From JAAXGI01 sp965206975 (GTDB lineage Bacteria; Gemmatimonadota; Gemmatimonadetes; Longimicrobiales; Gaopeijiaceae): 64,000 nt of DNA. Below the pieces are notes generated by a model that saw only the letters and a list, made by a program, of their open reading frames with translations, was not told where the DNA came from and ran no database searches. The stretch lies in the NCBI GenBank assembly GCA_965206975.1, contig OZ242253.1, positions 1,736,001 to 1,800,000 of the forward strand, in the 5' to 3' direction. A program made the translations under genes and the position numbers. Shown here piece after piece: positions 51,154-60,750 of this stretch; within the stretch, counting starts at the first letter, position 1, and every line of letters starts with the position of its first letter.

Positions 51154-52967
51154 CGGCCCTCGACTGGGCCGTCATCCTCGCCTACTTCGCCCTTGCCACC
51201 GCTATCGGCGTCTCGCTGACCCGTCGCGGGGGGCGCTCCGTCGCGGACTACTTCGTCGGCGGCCGGGCTCTCCCGTGGTGGCTCGCCGGCACCTCGATGG
51301 TGGCGACGACCTTCGCGGCAGACACCCCCCTTGCCGTGACCGAGCTCGTGGCCCAGTACGGGGTCGCGGGCAACTGGCTCTGGTGGAACATGGTGATGAG
51401 CGGGATCCTCACCGTCTTCTTCTACGCTCGGTTGTGGCGCCGGGCGGGCGTCCTCACCGACGTCGAGTTCTCCGAGCTTCGCTACGGGGGGAGGCCCGCA
51501 GCCGTCCTCCGCGCCTTCCGGGCCGGGTACCTCGCGGTCCCGGTGAATCTCATCGTCATGGGGTGGGTGAACCTCGCGATGGTCGAGATCGCCTCGGTGG
51601 CGCTCGACATCCCACGGCTCACGGCCCTCCTCGTCTGCTTCCTCCTCGCGGCCGGCTATTCCGTCCTCTCCGGGCTCTGGGGGGTCGTGGTGACGGACTT
51701 CTTCCAGTTCGGCCTCGCACTCGGCGGCGCGGTCGTCCTCGCCGTTTTCGCCGTGGGGGCTGTGGGGGGGATCTCCGGCCTCGAGACGGGGCTCGTCGAG
51801 GTCTACGGATCGTCGGAGGCGGCGATCGGGCTCCTCCCGGCCCAGGGCTCCGCCTGGATGCCCGCGGTCACCTTCGCCGTCTACCTCGCCATGAACTGGT
51901 GGGCCTCGTGGTACCCGGGGGCGGAGCCCGGCGGCGGCGGCTACGTCGCGCAGAGGATCTTCTCCGCCCGGACCGAGAGGGACGGGCTCCTCGCCACCCT
52001 CTGGTTCAACGTGGCCCACTACGCGCTCAGGCCCTGGCCGTGGATCCTCGTCGCGCTCGCTTCGACGGTGCTCTACCCGGGCCTCGAGAATCCGCGGCAG
52101 GGGTACGTGATGGCGATCATGGATCTCCTCCCGCCCGGCGTCACGGGGCTCCTCCTCGCCGGGCTCGCCGCCGCGTACATGTCCACGATCTCCACCCAGC
52201 TGAACTGGGGGGCGAGCTACCTCGTAAACGACCTCTACGCCCGGTTCCTTCATCGGGGGGGTGGAGAGGTCCACCTGATCCGCGTCTCCCGGGCGGCGAC
52301 CCTCCTCCTCATGCTGGCCTCGCTCGTCGTCACCTACTTCATGAGCTCGATCGAGGGCGCCTGGAGGTTCCTCCTCGCGATCGGGGCGGGAACGGGGCTC
52401 GTCCTGATCCTCCGCTGGTACTGGTGGAGGATCAATGCGTGGTCGGAGATCGCGGCGATGCTGGCGTCCCTCGCCGTGAGTCTGACCCTCTGGTTCGGCG
52501 CGGGGCTCGATCCGGACGATCCGGGGCAGTGGGCCGGGATCATGATCGTTACGGTCGCGTGCTCAACCGCGGCGTGGCTCGCCGTGACCTTCCTGACCCG
52601 GCCCGAGTCGGACGAGGTCCTGGACCGGTTCTACCGGAGGGTGCGGCCGGGAGGGCCGGGGTGGAGAGGGGTCTCCGCGCGACTCGGCTACGGCCGGGAG
52701 GAGATCGAGGGAGGGGCGCTCAACTGGACGAACTGGGTGGCGGGGGTGGTGGCCGTCTACTCGGCTCTCTTCGGCACGGGGAAGCTGATCTTCGGGGCGT
52801 GGGGCGAGGCCGCGGGCCTCCTCGCCCTCACGGCCGTCGCCTTTGCCTGGATTGCCCGGAACCTGCGCGCCCTCCCTCCGGATCGCGCGTCCGGGCCCGG
52901 CCCGGCGGCGGGAGCCGAGCCCGGAGGAGCGCCCGTCGGGTCGCCGCACTCCCCATGGATGCCCTGA
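51150..52967 (+). CDS. Sodium:solute symporter (SSS family)
   Basis: A 605-residue inner-membrane protein with about 13-14 helices. It carries the SSS start (DWAVILAYFALATAIGVSLT, then SVADYFVGGRALPWWLAGTS), FAADTPLAVTELVAQYG, and the C-terminal half with LAGLAAAYMSTISTQLNWGA, where SLC5-type proteins bind sodium. The ATG overlaps the GH3 fusion stop by 4 bases, so the two are translated together. That coupling suggests it imports the released amino sugar or muropeptide product, but the substrate is inferred from context only. Confidence 0.88.
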   Translation: MTALDWAVILAYFALATAIGVSLTRRGGRSVADYFVGGRALPWWLAGTSMVATTFAADTPLAVTELVAQYGVAGNWLWWNMVMSGILTVFFYARLWRRAGVLTDVEFSELRYGGRPAAVLRAFRAGYLAVPVNLIVMGWVNLAMVEIASVALDIPRLTALLVCFLLAAGYSVLSGLWGVVVTDFFQFGLALGGAVVLAVFAVGAVGGISGLETGLVEVYGSSEAAIGLLPAQGSAWMPAVTFAVYLAMNWWASWYPGAEPGGGGYVAQRIFSARTERDGLLATLWFNVAHYALRPWPWILVALASTVLYPGLENPRQGYVMAIMDLLPPGVTGLLLAGLAAAYMSTISTQLNWGASYLVNDLYARFLHRGGGEVHLIRVSRAATLLLMLASLVVTYFMSSIEGAWRFLLAIGAGTGLVLILRWYWWRINAWSEIAAMLASLAVSLTLWFGAGLDPDDPGQWAGIMIVTVACSTAAWLAVTFLTRPESDEVLDRFYRRVRPGGPGWRGVSARLGYGREEIEGGALNWTNWVAGVVAVYSALFGTGKLIFGAWGEAAGLLALTAVAFAWIARNLRALPPDRASGPGPAAGAEPGGAPVGSPHSPWMP

Positions 52968-53049
52968 GAGGCGCGGCCCGCCTTCGCCCGCCTCGAGGAA
53001 GGGGCGTCGAGCGTCCCCTACGACATCACTCGACGAGCCCGTTGCCTGA

Positions 53050-53511
53050 TCAGCGCACCGGGAAGAAGATCTCCGTCCGCCACTTCGATGGGTCCGGCTC
53101 GGCGCCCGGGTCGGTCACGTAGACCTCCCAGGCCGGGCCGGCGCCTTCGAGTCCCTCCGACTCCATCCAACGCCATAGCCCTGACCACGTCTGGCCAAGG
53201 CCGTCGTACGGGCCGAGGTGGGTGACGGTCGCGGCCCTGCCGGCGGGAAGCTCGCCCGCCTGGACGCGGCCCGCGCCGACCATCGGCGACGCGACGGGAA
53301 TCGCGCACTCGAAATCCATGGTGTCACCCGGTGGGGAGTGGTAGATCGCCAGAGGCATCCCCGCCACTTCCCCGCCGGTCCCCTGGATGTAGCCGTGCAC
53401 CTCCCCGAAGAGCGGCCCCATGACATTCCCGAGCTCGCTCATCGGAGCGGTGGTCCGGATCCCCACGATGGGCTGCGCTTCGAGGACGGTCGTCTTGCAC
53501 TCCGCTTTCAC
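53050..53511 (-). CDS. GyrI-like small-molecule binding domain protein
   Basis: About 153 residues. TTVLEAQPIVGIRTTAPMSE, the GEVHGYIQG helix, VQAGELPAGRAATVTHLGPY, and the end DPSKWRTEIFFPVR are the pattern of the AraC-effector/GyrI (SOUL-like) fold without a DNA-binding domain. Such stand-alone proteins bind or hydrolyse small hydrophobic molecules. The GTG start is set by AGGAGG 8 bases before it; the longer frame is not supported. It is convergent with the symporter gene across an 82-base gap. Confidence 0.8.
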   Translation of the reverse strand: MKAECKTTVLEAQPIVGIRTTAPMSELGNVMGPLFGEVHGYIQGTGGEVAGMPLAIYHSPPGDTMDFECAIPVASPMVGAGRVQAGELPAGRAATVTHLGPYDGLGQTWSGLWRWMESEGLEGAGPAWEVYVTDPGAEPDPSKWRTEIFFPVR

Positions 53512-53688
53512 CGCCTGCCTCCTGATGTTTCTTGTCTGCCAACGGCGACGGGCGAAGCCGCGCGCCGGAACGTCCGATGATACATTTTCGCTGTGAACGC
53601 GAATTGGAGCAGGACGCGATCGACGTGTCAACGTCGGTCGCACGCCCCAGGGCCTCTCGGCCTTGCGGTGATTCGGTACTTCCGGTTA

Positions 53689-54348
53689 ATGGATTCCAAC
53701 TGCACCCAAGAAAAGGACCAGACTGTGGACGATCAGGCTATTCATCGGAGCCCGGCAGTCGTCGAGGAGCTGCTCAGGGCGACTGAGGAGGCAGGCTTCA
53801 GCATGGCGTCCGAACCCAGGACAGGCTCGCTTCTGAGCACGCTTGCAGCATCGAAGCCAGGAGGAAGGCTTCTGGAGCTGGGTACCGGCACCGGGATGGG
53901 AACCGCCTGGCTGCTGTCGGGAATGGACCCCACGGCCACGATGGACTCGCTGGACAACGATGCGGTCGCGCTGGGCATCGCACGTCAGCATCTGGGCCAC
54001 GATCCTCGGGTGAGCTTCCACCTGATGGATGGCACCGAATTCTTGGTGCGGTGTGAGACCCGGACATACGATCTGATCTATGCTGACACCTGGCCCGGAA
54101 AGTTCACCGACCTGGATCGAGCTCTATCTATCCTAAAGGTCGGAGGGACCTATCTGATCGATGATCTTCTGCCGCAGCCATCCTGGCCTGAGGGCCACGC
54201 GGATCGGGTGCCTCCCCTGATTGCCGATCTTGAAAGTCGCGAGAACTTCGCCATGACCAAGCTCTCGTGGGCCTCAGGGCTCATCGTCATGGTTCGGACC
54301 TCCTACGGACCCTCTAGCACCGTACAGGGTCGGCCCGTGGATAGCTGA
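53689..54348 (+). CDS. Class I SAM-dependent methyltransferase, O-methyltransferase-like
   Basis: About 219 residues. The SAM site is GGRLLELGTGTGMGTAWLL, followed by the acidic strand MDSLDNDAVALG, then YDLIYADTWPGKFTDLDRAL and GGTYLIDDLLPQPSWPEGH. The overall pattern is that of predicted O-methyltransferases. Start: ATG at 53689 is chosen; an upstream ATG at 53593 would add about 32 residues with no family likeness. It is divergent from the GyrI-like gene. Codon use is less GC-extreme than in the core block. Substrate unknown. Confidence 0.8.
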   Translation: MDSNCTQEKDQTVDDQAIHRSPAVVEELLRATEEAGFSMASEPRTGSLLSTLAASKPGGRLLELGTGTGMGTAWLLSGMDPTATMDSLDNDAVALGIARQHLGHDPRVSFHLMDGTEFLVRCETRTYDLIYADTWPGKFTDLDRALSILKVGGTYLIDDLLPQPSWPEGHADRVPPLIADLESRENFAMTKLSWASGLIVMVRTSYGPSSTVQGRPVDS

Positions 54349-54734
54349 GCTTCATCGCGCGGGGATCCCCTACCTCATTGCCGTCCCGGTCCGTCGAGCG
54401 TTCACCCGCAGAGCGGCATGATTGAACCGATGGAGTGGACGCCCCGTTGTACAGAGGATCGGGACCGATTCACGACTTCATAAAAGACCCCCCATCGTTG
54501 TCGTTTCGGCGTCCAGATGAAGATGCGCAGTCGTATGCGCGGACAACGAAGAGCGATGAACTTCGCCGCAAGGACACGGCGCGGCTCAGCAGGTGTGCAA
54601 GAGTGGACGTCTCCAGAGCTGGAGTATGCGGGGTCTCCTACAGGGGGTTTTCGCTCATGACCGGTACTCGATCTCTTGAAGTGCGAGGCACGGGGCAGGA
54701 AGAACTCGGAATCTTCCGCGATGAAGCGACGACA
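54349..54734. other. Gene-free stretch of 386 bases upstream of the M20 peptidase
   Basis: A frame is open through most of it on the plus strand in phase with the peptidase, but it carries no signal peptide or family likeness, and the peptidase signal sequence starts at 54735. No structured RNA, repeat or clear promoter was recognised. Confidence 0.4.
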
Positions 54735-56141
54735 ATGAGCAAATTCACAATCTGCGGCCTGACCCTCCTGTCGCTGGCCGTGGCTCATCCTATTCTCGTC
54801 TCCGCCCAAGACGAGCACGACCTGCTCTTGCGCGAGATCTACCAGGAATTGGTCGAGATCGACACGAGTCCCTCTGGGAGCACAGCCCCAGCGGCGGAAG
54901 CCCTGGCGGCCCGACTGAGCCGGGAGGGGTTTCCTGAGGAGGACGTACATGTTCTCGGAAACAGGCCGGAGAGGAGCAATCTGGTCGCGCGGCTGAGAGG
55001 ACGGGGGACCCAACCCCCAATCCTTCTGCTCGCACATCTCGACGTGGTCGAGGCCCTCAGAGAGGACTGGACGTACGATCCGTTCACACTGAGCGAGATC
55101 GGTGGGTACTTCTACGGTCGGGGAACGCTCGACGACAAGTCGATGTGCGCGATCTGGATCGCGAACCTCATCCGCCTCAAGAGAGAAGGTTGGATGCCGG
55201 ATCGCGACATCATCGTGGCGCTGACCGCCGGGGAAGAGCAGGGGGCCGGTGCCGACAATGGGGCCCAGTGGCTCTTGGCCAATCGCCGCGATCTCATCGA
55301 CGCAGAGTTCGTCCTGAACGAAGGGGGTGGGGGCCAGATCAGGGACGGGGTGCACATGGCCAATACGGTGCAGGCCAGCGAGAAGGTCTACCAGAGCTAC
55401 ACCCTCGAGGTCACAAACCCGGGGGGGCACAGCTCAGTGCCAAGCAGGGACAACGCCATCTATCATCTCGCTGGGGGGCTGGCCCGGCTTGCGGGACACG
55501 AGTTTCCCGTCGTGCTGAACGAGGTGACACGCGAGTATTTCAGGCGGATGTCGGACCTTGAGAACGGTCAAACGGCCTCGGACATGCGGGCTCTGATTCA
55601 GGATGGTGAGCCGGACGAGTCCGCCATCGAACGGCTCTCTGCGATCCCGGTGTACAACGCGCGGATTCGAACGACCTGCGTTGCGACCCAACTGCAGGCA
55701 GGCCACGCGGAAAACGCCCTCCCGCAGACGGCTCGTGCAACTGTGAACTGCCGCGTGCTTCCAGGGTTGCCGGTGGAAGAGGTTCGTGCAACGCTCGTGC
55801 GGGTTCTAGACGATCCCGAGATCACCGTGGCGCCGGTCGCCGAGGCGACGGCGAGCCCGCCCTCGCCCCTTGCACCCGAACTCCTAGAGCCCATCCAAGG
55901 GTTGACCGAGGAGTTCTGGCCGGGAGTGCCAGTCGTTCCAGAGATGAGCTCGGGGGCCACCGACGGCCTGTTTTTCAGGAACGCAGGGATTCCGGTGTAT
56001 GGCGTAGACGGGATCTTCGTGGACATGGATGACAATCGGATCCACGGGATGGATGAACGCGTCGGAGTACGGGAGCTGTACGAGGCCCGCGAATTCCTCT
56101 TTCGGCTCGTGACGGCGTTGGCCGGGCCGCCTCGGGAATGA
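54735..56141 (+). CDS. Secreted M20 family zinc peptidase
   Basis: About 468 residues with a signal peptide (LTLLSLAVAHPILVSAQ, about 9-25). Metal ligands are in order: His101 and Asp103 (LLAHLDVVEA), bridging Asp134 (GRGTLDDKS), Glu167/Glu168 (TAGEEQGAGADNG), and the late histidine in RIHGMDERV. The lid domain includes NPGGHSSVPSRDNAIYH. This is the M20/M25/M40 dipeptidase-carboxypeptidase group, probably acting on peptides in the periplasm. The ATG at 54735 is chosen because the signal peptide starts there. It is convergent with the FAH-family gene. Confidence 0.9.
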   Translation: MSKFTICGLTLLSLAVAHPILVSAQDEHDLLLREIYQELVEIDTSPSGSTAPAAEALAARLSREGFPEEDVHVLGNRPERSNLVARLRGRGTQPPILLLAHLDVVEALREDWTYDPFTLSEIGGYFYGRGTLDDKSMCAIWIANLIRLKREGWMPDRDIIVALTAGEEQGAGADNGAQWLLANRRDLIDAEFVLNEGGGGQIRDGVHMANTVQASEKVYQSYTLEVTNPGGHSSVPSRDNAIYHLAGGLARLAGHEFPVVLNEVTREYFRRMSDLENGQTASDMRALIQDGEPDESAIERLSAIPVYNARIRTTCVATQLQAGHAENALPQTARATVNCRVLPGLPVEEVRATLVRVLDDPEITVAPVAEATASPPSPLAPELLEPIQGLTEEFWPGVPVVPEMSSGATDGLFFRNAGIPVYGVDGIFVDMDDNRIHGMDERVGVRELYEAREFLFRLVTALAGPPRE

Positions 56142-56418
56142 AAAGAAGTTCGGGCGAGTTCCTGGCGAGAATACGGGATGCTGGAGATCTAGGAGACGCC
56201 TGGAGCTGGCTCGAGGCCCGTCTGAAAGAGCAACAGCGCACCTGCCACGCTGTACGCGCTAGCGCTCTCTAGGGCCCCAGTTCCCCCCGGTAGAACCCCT
56301 AAGCGAGCATGTGGCTTGTCACGGTCGGGGGATGGCCGTGAGGCAGAGGTGTCTTCATTGGCCGGGCTCATGCCCGAAGATTGACTTCTTGGCCTCGGCT
56401 TCGTCGCGCGTTAGCGGA

Positions 56419-57573
56419 TCAGTTATCGCGGTAGCTATCCACCGGCGGCAGCTGCGCCCCAGAGAGGGTGCCCGGTGGTGTCTCTCCGGCTACGACTTCA
56501 TGCTCGAGCGTCCCGATGCCTTCGATCGTGGCCTCAATTCTCTCGCCCGGCTCGAGATAGCCGCTTCGGACCCCAGATTCAAAGCCTGCGAAAGAGGTGC
56601 CGCCCGTCGTCCCGCTGTTCAGCACGTCTCCGGGATACAGGGTGATCAGCGACGAGGCGTACTCCATCAGCTCCCACACGTTGAAGATCATGTCGCCGGC
56701 CCTCGCCTCCTGGACCGTTACGCCGTCGATGGTTAGTACCTGGTGCAGCCGCTCCATGGGATCGCCGTAGAACTCTTTGGGCACGATCCAGGGACCCTGG
56801 GGCGCGAAGGTGTCGTGCCCCTTCCCAACGAACCAATCGGATCCGGAACCGAACCCGCCCTCCGGCCGCCCACCCCGGTCGGAGATGTCGATCGTCACCA
56901 TGTAGCCGAAGACGTAGTCCGGTGCGTCCTGGGCTGGAATGTACTTGCCGGTGCGGCCAATGACCGTGCCAAACTCGATCTCCCAGTCGGTCCGAGTCCG
57001 CCCGTCGGGGATGACGATGTCTTCACCGGTCCCGATCACAGCACCCCTCGTAGGTTTGAGGAAGAGGTAGGGGACGCCGCGATTCGCCCGTCGCTCCCGG
57101 TTCGACGCTTCGAGCTCCGCCTCGGTGCAGCCCTCGCAGATGTGCGTGTAAAAGTTGCCAGCCGCGTTCATGATCTTGCCAGGATACTGAATCGGCGCCT
57201 GCGTATCGACGTCATCCAGATCGTGGATGAAGCTGGGACGGCTACTCCCCGCGAGCATTTCGTCCCCGACAAGGTGGTTGACGATCTCGTACAGTCGAGA
57301 CTTGAGGCCGTACTCGTACAGCCCGATGAGCTGGAGCATGTCCTCGGGCATGGTCATCTCGGGAAAAGCGGGGTCTTGCTCGAGGTTGTCGTTCGCCGCA
57401 TCGATCTCGACGACGAGTTGGTCTCGGAGGACCAGACCCACCGCCTGCACCCCGTCGATCTCGAACGTGCCCACATAGAATGGCTCGGCACTTTCCATCG
57501 CTTGGGCGGAAACCTGCATCGGGGCCAGCGCCAGCAAGAAGGCGCCTACCAGTGGGATGGATGCGAAGCGCAT
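56419..57573 (-). CDS. Exported fumarylacetoacetate hydrolase family protein
   Basis: A 384-residue protein. A clear signal peptide (FASIPLVGAFLLALAPMQVSAQ, cut near residue 24) precedes an FAH fold. The metal and active-site pattern is present: DWEIEFGTVIGR (E-x-E), YMVTIDISDRG (Asp), the lysine in GKGHDTFAPQGPW and LNSGTTGGTSFAG. Family members cleave C-C bonds in, or decarboxylate, beta-keto acids and normally work in the cytoplasm, so export is unusual. The gene is divergent from the M16 lipoprotein gene. Confidence 0.85.
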   Translation of the reverse strand: MRFASIPLVGAFLLALAPMQVSAQAMESAEPFYVGTFEIDGVQAVGLVLRDQLVVEIDAANDNLEQDPAFPEMTMPEDMLQLIGLYEYGLKSRLYEIVNHLVGDEMLAGSSRPSFIHDLDDVDTQAPIQYPGKIMNAAGNFYTHICEGCTEAELEASNRERRANRGVPYLFLKPTRGAVIGTGEDIVIPDGRTRTDWEIEFGTVIGRTGKYIPAQDAPDYVFGYMVTIDISDRGGRPEGGFGSGSDWFVGKGHDTFAPQGPWIVPKEFYGDPMERLHQVLTIDGVTVQEARAGDMIFNVWELMEYASSLITLYPGDVLNSGTTGGTSFAGFESGVRSGYLEPGERIEATIEGIGTLEHEVVAGETPPGTLSGAQLPPVDSYRDN

Positions 57574-57797
57574 GAGACTCCTCCATCAAGTGCATGCTCG
57601 GTGCTGTGGACGGGCGAGCCTTACACCTAGACGGCCGCGAGCGAACTGTCAAACCGGGCGAAGACCCGTTGAGGGCACTCGGATTGGGCCGCAAGCGATC
57701 AGCGGTTGGGTGGGTGTGGCTCGCCTTTCCTCAGCTCGGTCGGCACATTGACCGTCCAGCTCCAGTCGCAAATTGCGACCGTGCAAAGGAGGGGACT
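57574..57797. promoter_or_regulatory. Divergent promoter region between the FAH-family and M16 genes
   Basis: A 224-base gap that must carry the promoters of both divergent genes. No strong -35/-10 pair stood out. The ribosome site AAGGAGG at 57786-57792 belongs to the M16 gene. Confidence 0.35.
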
Positions 57798-60635
57798 CTG
57801 GACCGCAAGATCTTTCTTATCGGCGCGGGACTGGTGATTTCCGCGGCTGCGTGCATGCCGAGCGGACCGACCGGATCAACCCCGGTCCTCCCTTCGCTGG
57901 ACTACGAACGGTACGAACTCGCAAACGGGCTAGATGTCGTGCTCCATGTGGATCGATCCGATCCGGTCGCTGCCGTGGCGATGACTTTCCACGTCGGCTC
58001 GGCGCGCGAGGTCGAAGGGCGAACAGGATTCGCTCACCTCTTCGAACACCTTCTTTTCCTCGACTCGGAGAACGTCGGGCCCAGCGGCTTGGATCAACTG
58101 ATCACCCGAATCGGCGGTTCGATGAACGGAACCACGAACCGCGACCGCACCAACTACTTCGAAGTCGTCCCTATCGATGCGCTCGAGAAGGTCCTCTGGG
58201 CGGAATCGGACAGACTTGGTTTCTTCATCAATACGGTCTCGGAGTCCGTGATCGCGAAGGAGAAGCAGGTCGTCAAGAACGAGAAGCGCCAGCGGGTGGA
58301 CAATCAGCCGTACGGCCATTCCAACTCAGTCATCGACGAAGCGCTCTACCCCATCGGGCATCCATACCGATGGCAGGTGATTGGTTCTCTTGCCGACCTG
58401 GACGCCGCCTCCCTCACGGACGCTAGAGAGTTCCATTCCCGCTGGTATGGGCCGAACAACGCGACGATTGTCGTTGCGGGTGATCTAGACGTCGCGGAGA
58501 CCAGGGCGTGGATTGAGAAATACTTCGGGGAGATCCCGGCTCGCGAGATCCCAACGGTGCCGGAGCCGCCTTCGGTTCGACTTGGGGAGACCGACCGCCT
58601 CTTCCACGAGGACAACTTCGCCCGGCTGCCCGAGCTCACACTGGCGTGGCCCACCGTTCCGCTCTTCCACCCGGACTCCTACGCGCTGAATTTCCTCGCG
58701 GATGTACTGGCGGAAGGCAAGGCCGCGCCGCTCTATGAGGTCTTGGTCGAGGAAGAGGAACTCGCACCGGGTGTGTCTGCATCCAACCGCAGCCAAGAGT
58801 TGGCGGGACGATTTACGATCCGGGTCCGGGCGCACGCCGGAGTCGACCTTGACGATGTGTACGCGGCTGCTGAATCGGCCTTTGCGCGCTTCGAGCGGCA
58901 GGGTGTGTCTGCAGACGAACTGGAAAGGGTCAGGGCCCGAGCGGAGGCACGCTTCTACGCCGGGCTGGAGAGCACACTCGACAAGGCCTTCAACTTCGCT
59001 CGGTACAATACATTTGCCGGGTCTCCAGGCTACGCGGAGAAGGACATCGCGCGACAGCTGGGCGTGACCGGCAGTGACATCGTGCGAGTCTACGAGGCCT
59101 ACCTCCGAGGCCGACCGTTCGTGGCAGCCAGCTTCGTTCCGAGGGGGCAGGCCGACCTCGCACTCCAAGCCTCGCGGCGGGCCGGAGTGGTCGAGGAGCC
59201 GATCGTTCCCGGAGCGGGGGAGGAAATTCCGGCAATCGGCCGGGGGGCGGAGCGGACGCCGTCGGCGATCGATCGAACACGGGAGCCCCGATACGGCGCA
59301 CCCTTCGCGATTTCTGCACCGGCCGTATGGGGTGACACGCTGAGCAATGGGCTCACAGTTCTGGGTGTGGAAGACTCGGAGTCGCCGCTCGTCCGGTTCG
59401 AGCTCCAAATGAGGGGGGGGCACCTGCTGGAGGATCCCGGCCGCATCGGTGTGGCCAACCTCCTGGCCCAAACGATGACCGAGGGGACGGCCGACCGGAC
59501 CCCGGCCGAGCTGGAACAGGCGATCGACCTTCTCGGGGCTACCATCCGCGTGTCCTCCGGACCAGAGACCTTCGTCATGCAGGGCTCCGCGCTGGCTCGC
59601 AACTTCGAGGCCACCATGGCGCTGCTCGAGGAAATACTACTGGAGCCGCGTCACGACCCCGAGGCATTCGAGCTCGCCAGGCAACGGGTGATCACCTCGC
59701 TGGGTCAGCGTTCGGCGAACCCGAACGCGATCGCCGGGGACATCTACAATCGCCTCCTCTACGGTGACCACGTCCTGGGGTCGAATCCCCTCGGCTCGCC
59801 CGAGTCGATCGAGTCGATCGAACTCAATGACTTGGCCGAGTTCCACCGGGACTTCTTGGTTCCCACAGTTGCGGCCTTCCACGTGCTGGGTGACGTGACG
59901 CGGGATGATGTCCTCGCGTCGCTTGCCGGGATCTCGGAGCGGTGGGTCGGCACCCCGCTTGAATTCCCCGAGCCAGCGCCGGTTGACTCTGCGGGTGGTC
60001 TCTACTTTGTGGACGTCCCGGGAGCCAGCCAGTCCGTCCTCCGCATCGGTCACCTTGCGCTCGCGGAGTCGGACCCCGCCTTCTACCCCGCAGCGGTGAT
60101 GAACTTCTGGCTGGGCGGGAGTTTTTCTGCGACCCTCAGCAACCAACTTCGCGAAGAAAGGGGGTACACGTACGGCATCTACTCCGCCTTCCGGGGCAGC
60201 GAAATACCAGGACCGTTCACCATCTCGTCGGGCGTCCGGTCCAACGTGACATTCGAGGCACTGCAGCTGATCAAGGACATCGTCGAGCGACACGGCCCGG
60301 AGTTCGACGCGGAGGACCTTGATGCCACCCAGAGCTACCTCCTCCGTGCAAACGCTCGGGCATTCGAGACGCCAGAGGCCAAGTTGAGGCTGCTGGCCGA
60401 CATGAGCAGATATGGTTTCTCCGCGGACTATGTGCTCCGACGAGAAGCAATCGTGCGGGCAATGACGGTCGAACGGGTACGGGTGCTCGCGGCTGAGCAT
60501 CTCGATGTCGACCGCATGGTCTGGCTGGTCGTCGGCGATGCCCGGACGCAACTCAGCAGGCTTCGCGGGCTCGGTCTCGGCGAACCCGTCGCGCTCGACC
60601 GTGAGGGCCGGTCCGTCTCGAACGAGGGAGCCTAA
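57798..60635 (+). CDS. Two-domain M16 zinc metallopeptidase lipoprotein
   Basis: About 945 residues. A short basic start then FLIGAGLVISAAAC gives a lipoprotein signal. The first half has the zinc site HLFEHLLF (HxxEH) and the downstream glutamate in VVKNEKRQRVDNQPYG. The second half is a zinc-less M16 repeat with LREERGYTYGIYSAF. It is thus the fused form of the same pair encoded as two genes at 590-3237. The frame has no ATG or GTG in the right place; CTG at 57798 lies 5 bases after AAGGAGG and begins the signal peptide, so it is the likely start. It probably degrades peptides in the periplasm. Confidence 0.88.
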   Translation: MDRKIFLIGAGLVISAAACMPSGPTGSTPVLPSLDYERYELANGLDVVLHVDRSDPVAAVAMTFHVGSAREVEGRTGFAHLFEHLLFLDSENVGPSGLDQLITRIGGSMNGTTNRDRTNYFEVVPIDALEKVLWAESDRLGFFINTVSESVIAKEKQVVKNEKRQRVDNQPYGHSNSVIDEALYPIGHPYRWQVIGSLADLDAASLTDAREFHSRWYGPNNATIVVAGDLDVAETRAWIEKYFGEIPAREIPTVPEPPSVRLGETDRLFHEDNFARLPELTLAWPTVPLFHPDSYALNFLADVLAEGKAAPLYEVLVEEEELAPGVSASNRSQELAGRFTIRVRAHAGVDLDDVYAAAESAFARFERQGVSADELERVRARAEARFYAGLESTLDKAFNFARYNTFAGSPGYAEKDIARQLGVTGSDIVRVYEAYLRGRPFVAASFVPRGQADLALQASRRAGVVEEPIVPGAGEEIPAIGRGAERTPSAIDRTREPRYGAPFAISAPAVWGDTLSNGLTVLGVEDSESPLVRFELQMRGGHLLEDPGRIGVANLLAQTMTEGTADRTPAELEQAIDLLGATIRVSSGPETFVMQGSALARNFEATMALLEEILLEPRHDPEAFELARQRVITSLGQRSANPNAIAGDIYNRLLYGDHVLGSNPLGSPESIESIELNDLAEFHRDFLVPTVAAFHVLGDVTRDDVLASLAGISERWVGTPLEFPEPAPVDSAGGLYFVDVPGASQSVLRIGHLALAESDPAFYPAAVMNFWLGGSFSATLSNQLREERGYTYGIYSAFRGSEIPGPFTISSGVRSNVTFEALQLIKDIVERHGPEFDAEDLDATQSYLLRANARAFETPEAKLRLLADMSRYGFSADYVLRREAIVRAMTVERVRVLAAEHLDVDRMVWLVVGDARTQLSRLRGLGLGEPVALDREGRSVSNEGA

Positions 60636-60750
60636 GAAGAGCCGAAGACGGGAGCGTCAGCGACGGTTTTCCGCTCCTGGAAACCTGCTCTCCCCCCTCT
60701 GGTTCTTGGTGACGAGCTTCCGGATGCGCCGTGCCTCGGCCTTCCGCCCG

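Noticed and set aside
54435..54734. Upstream extension of the M20 peptidase frame by 100 codons
   Set aside because: The signal peptide begins at 54735; the extension would make it internal and has no family likeness.
56189..56371. Minus-strand frame of 60 codons between the M20 and FAH-family genes
   Set aside because: Ends with a hydrophobic patch but has no ribosome site and no recognisable match; the 277-base convergent gap looks non-coding.
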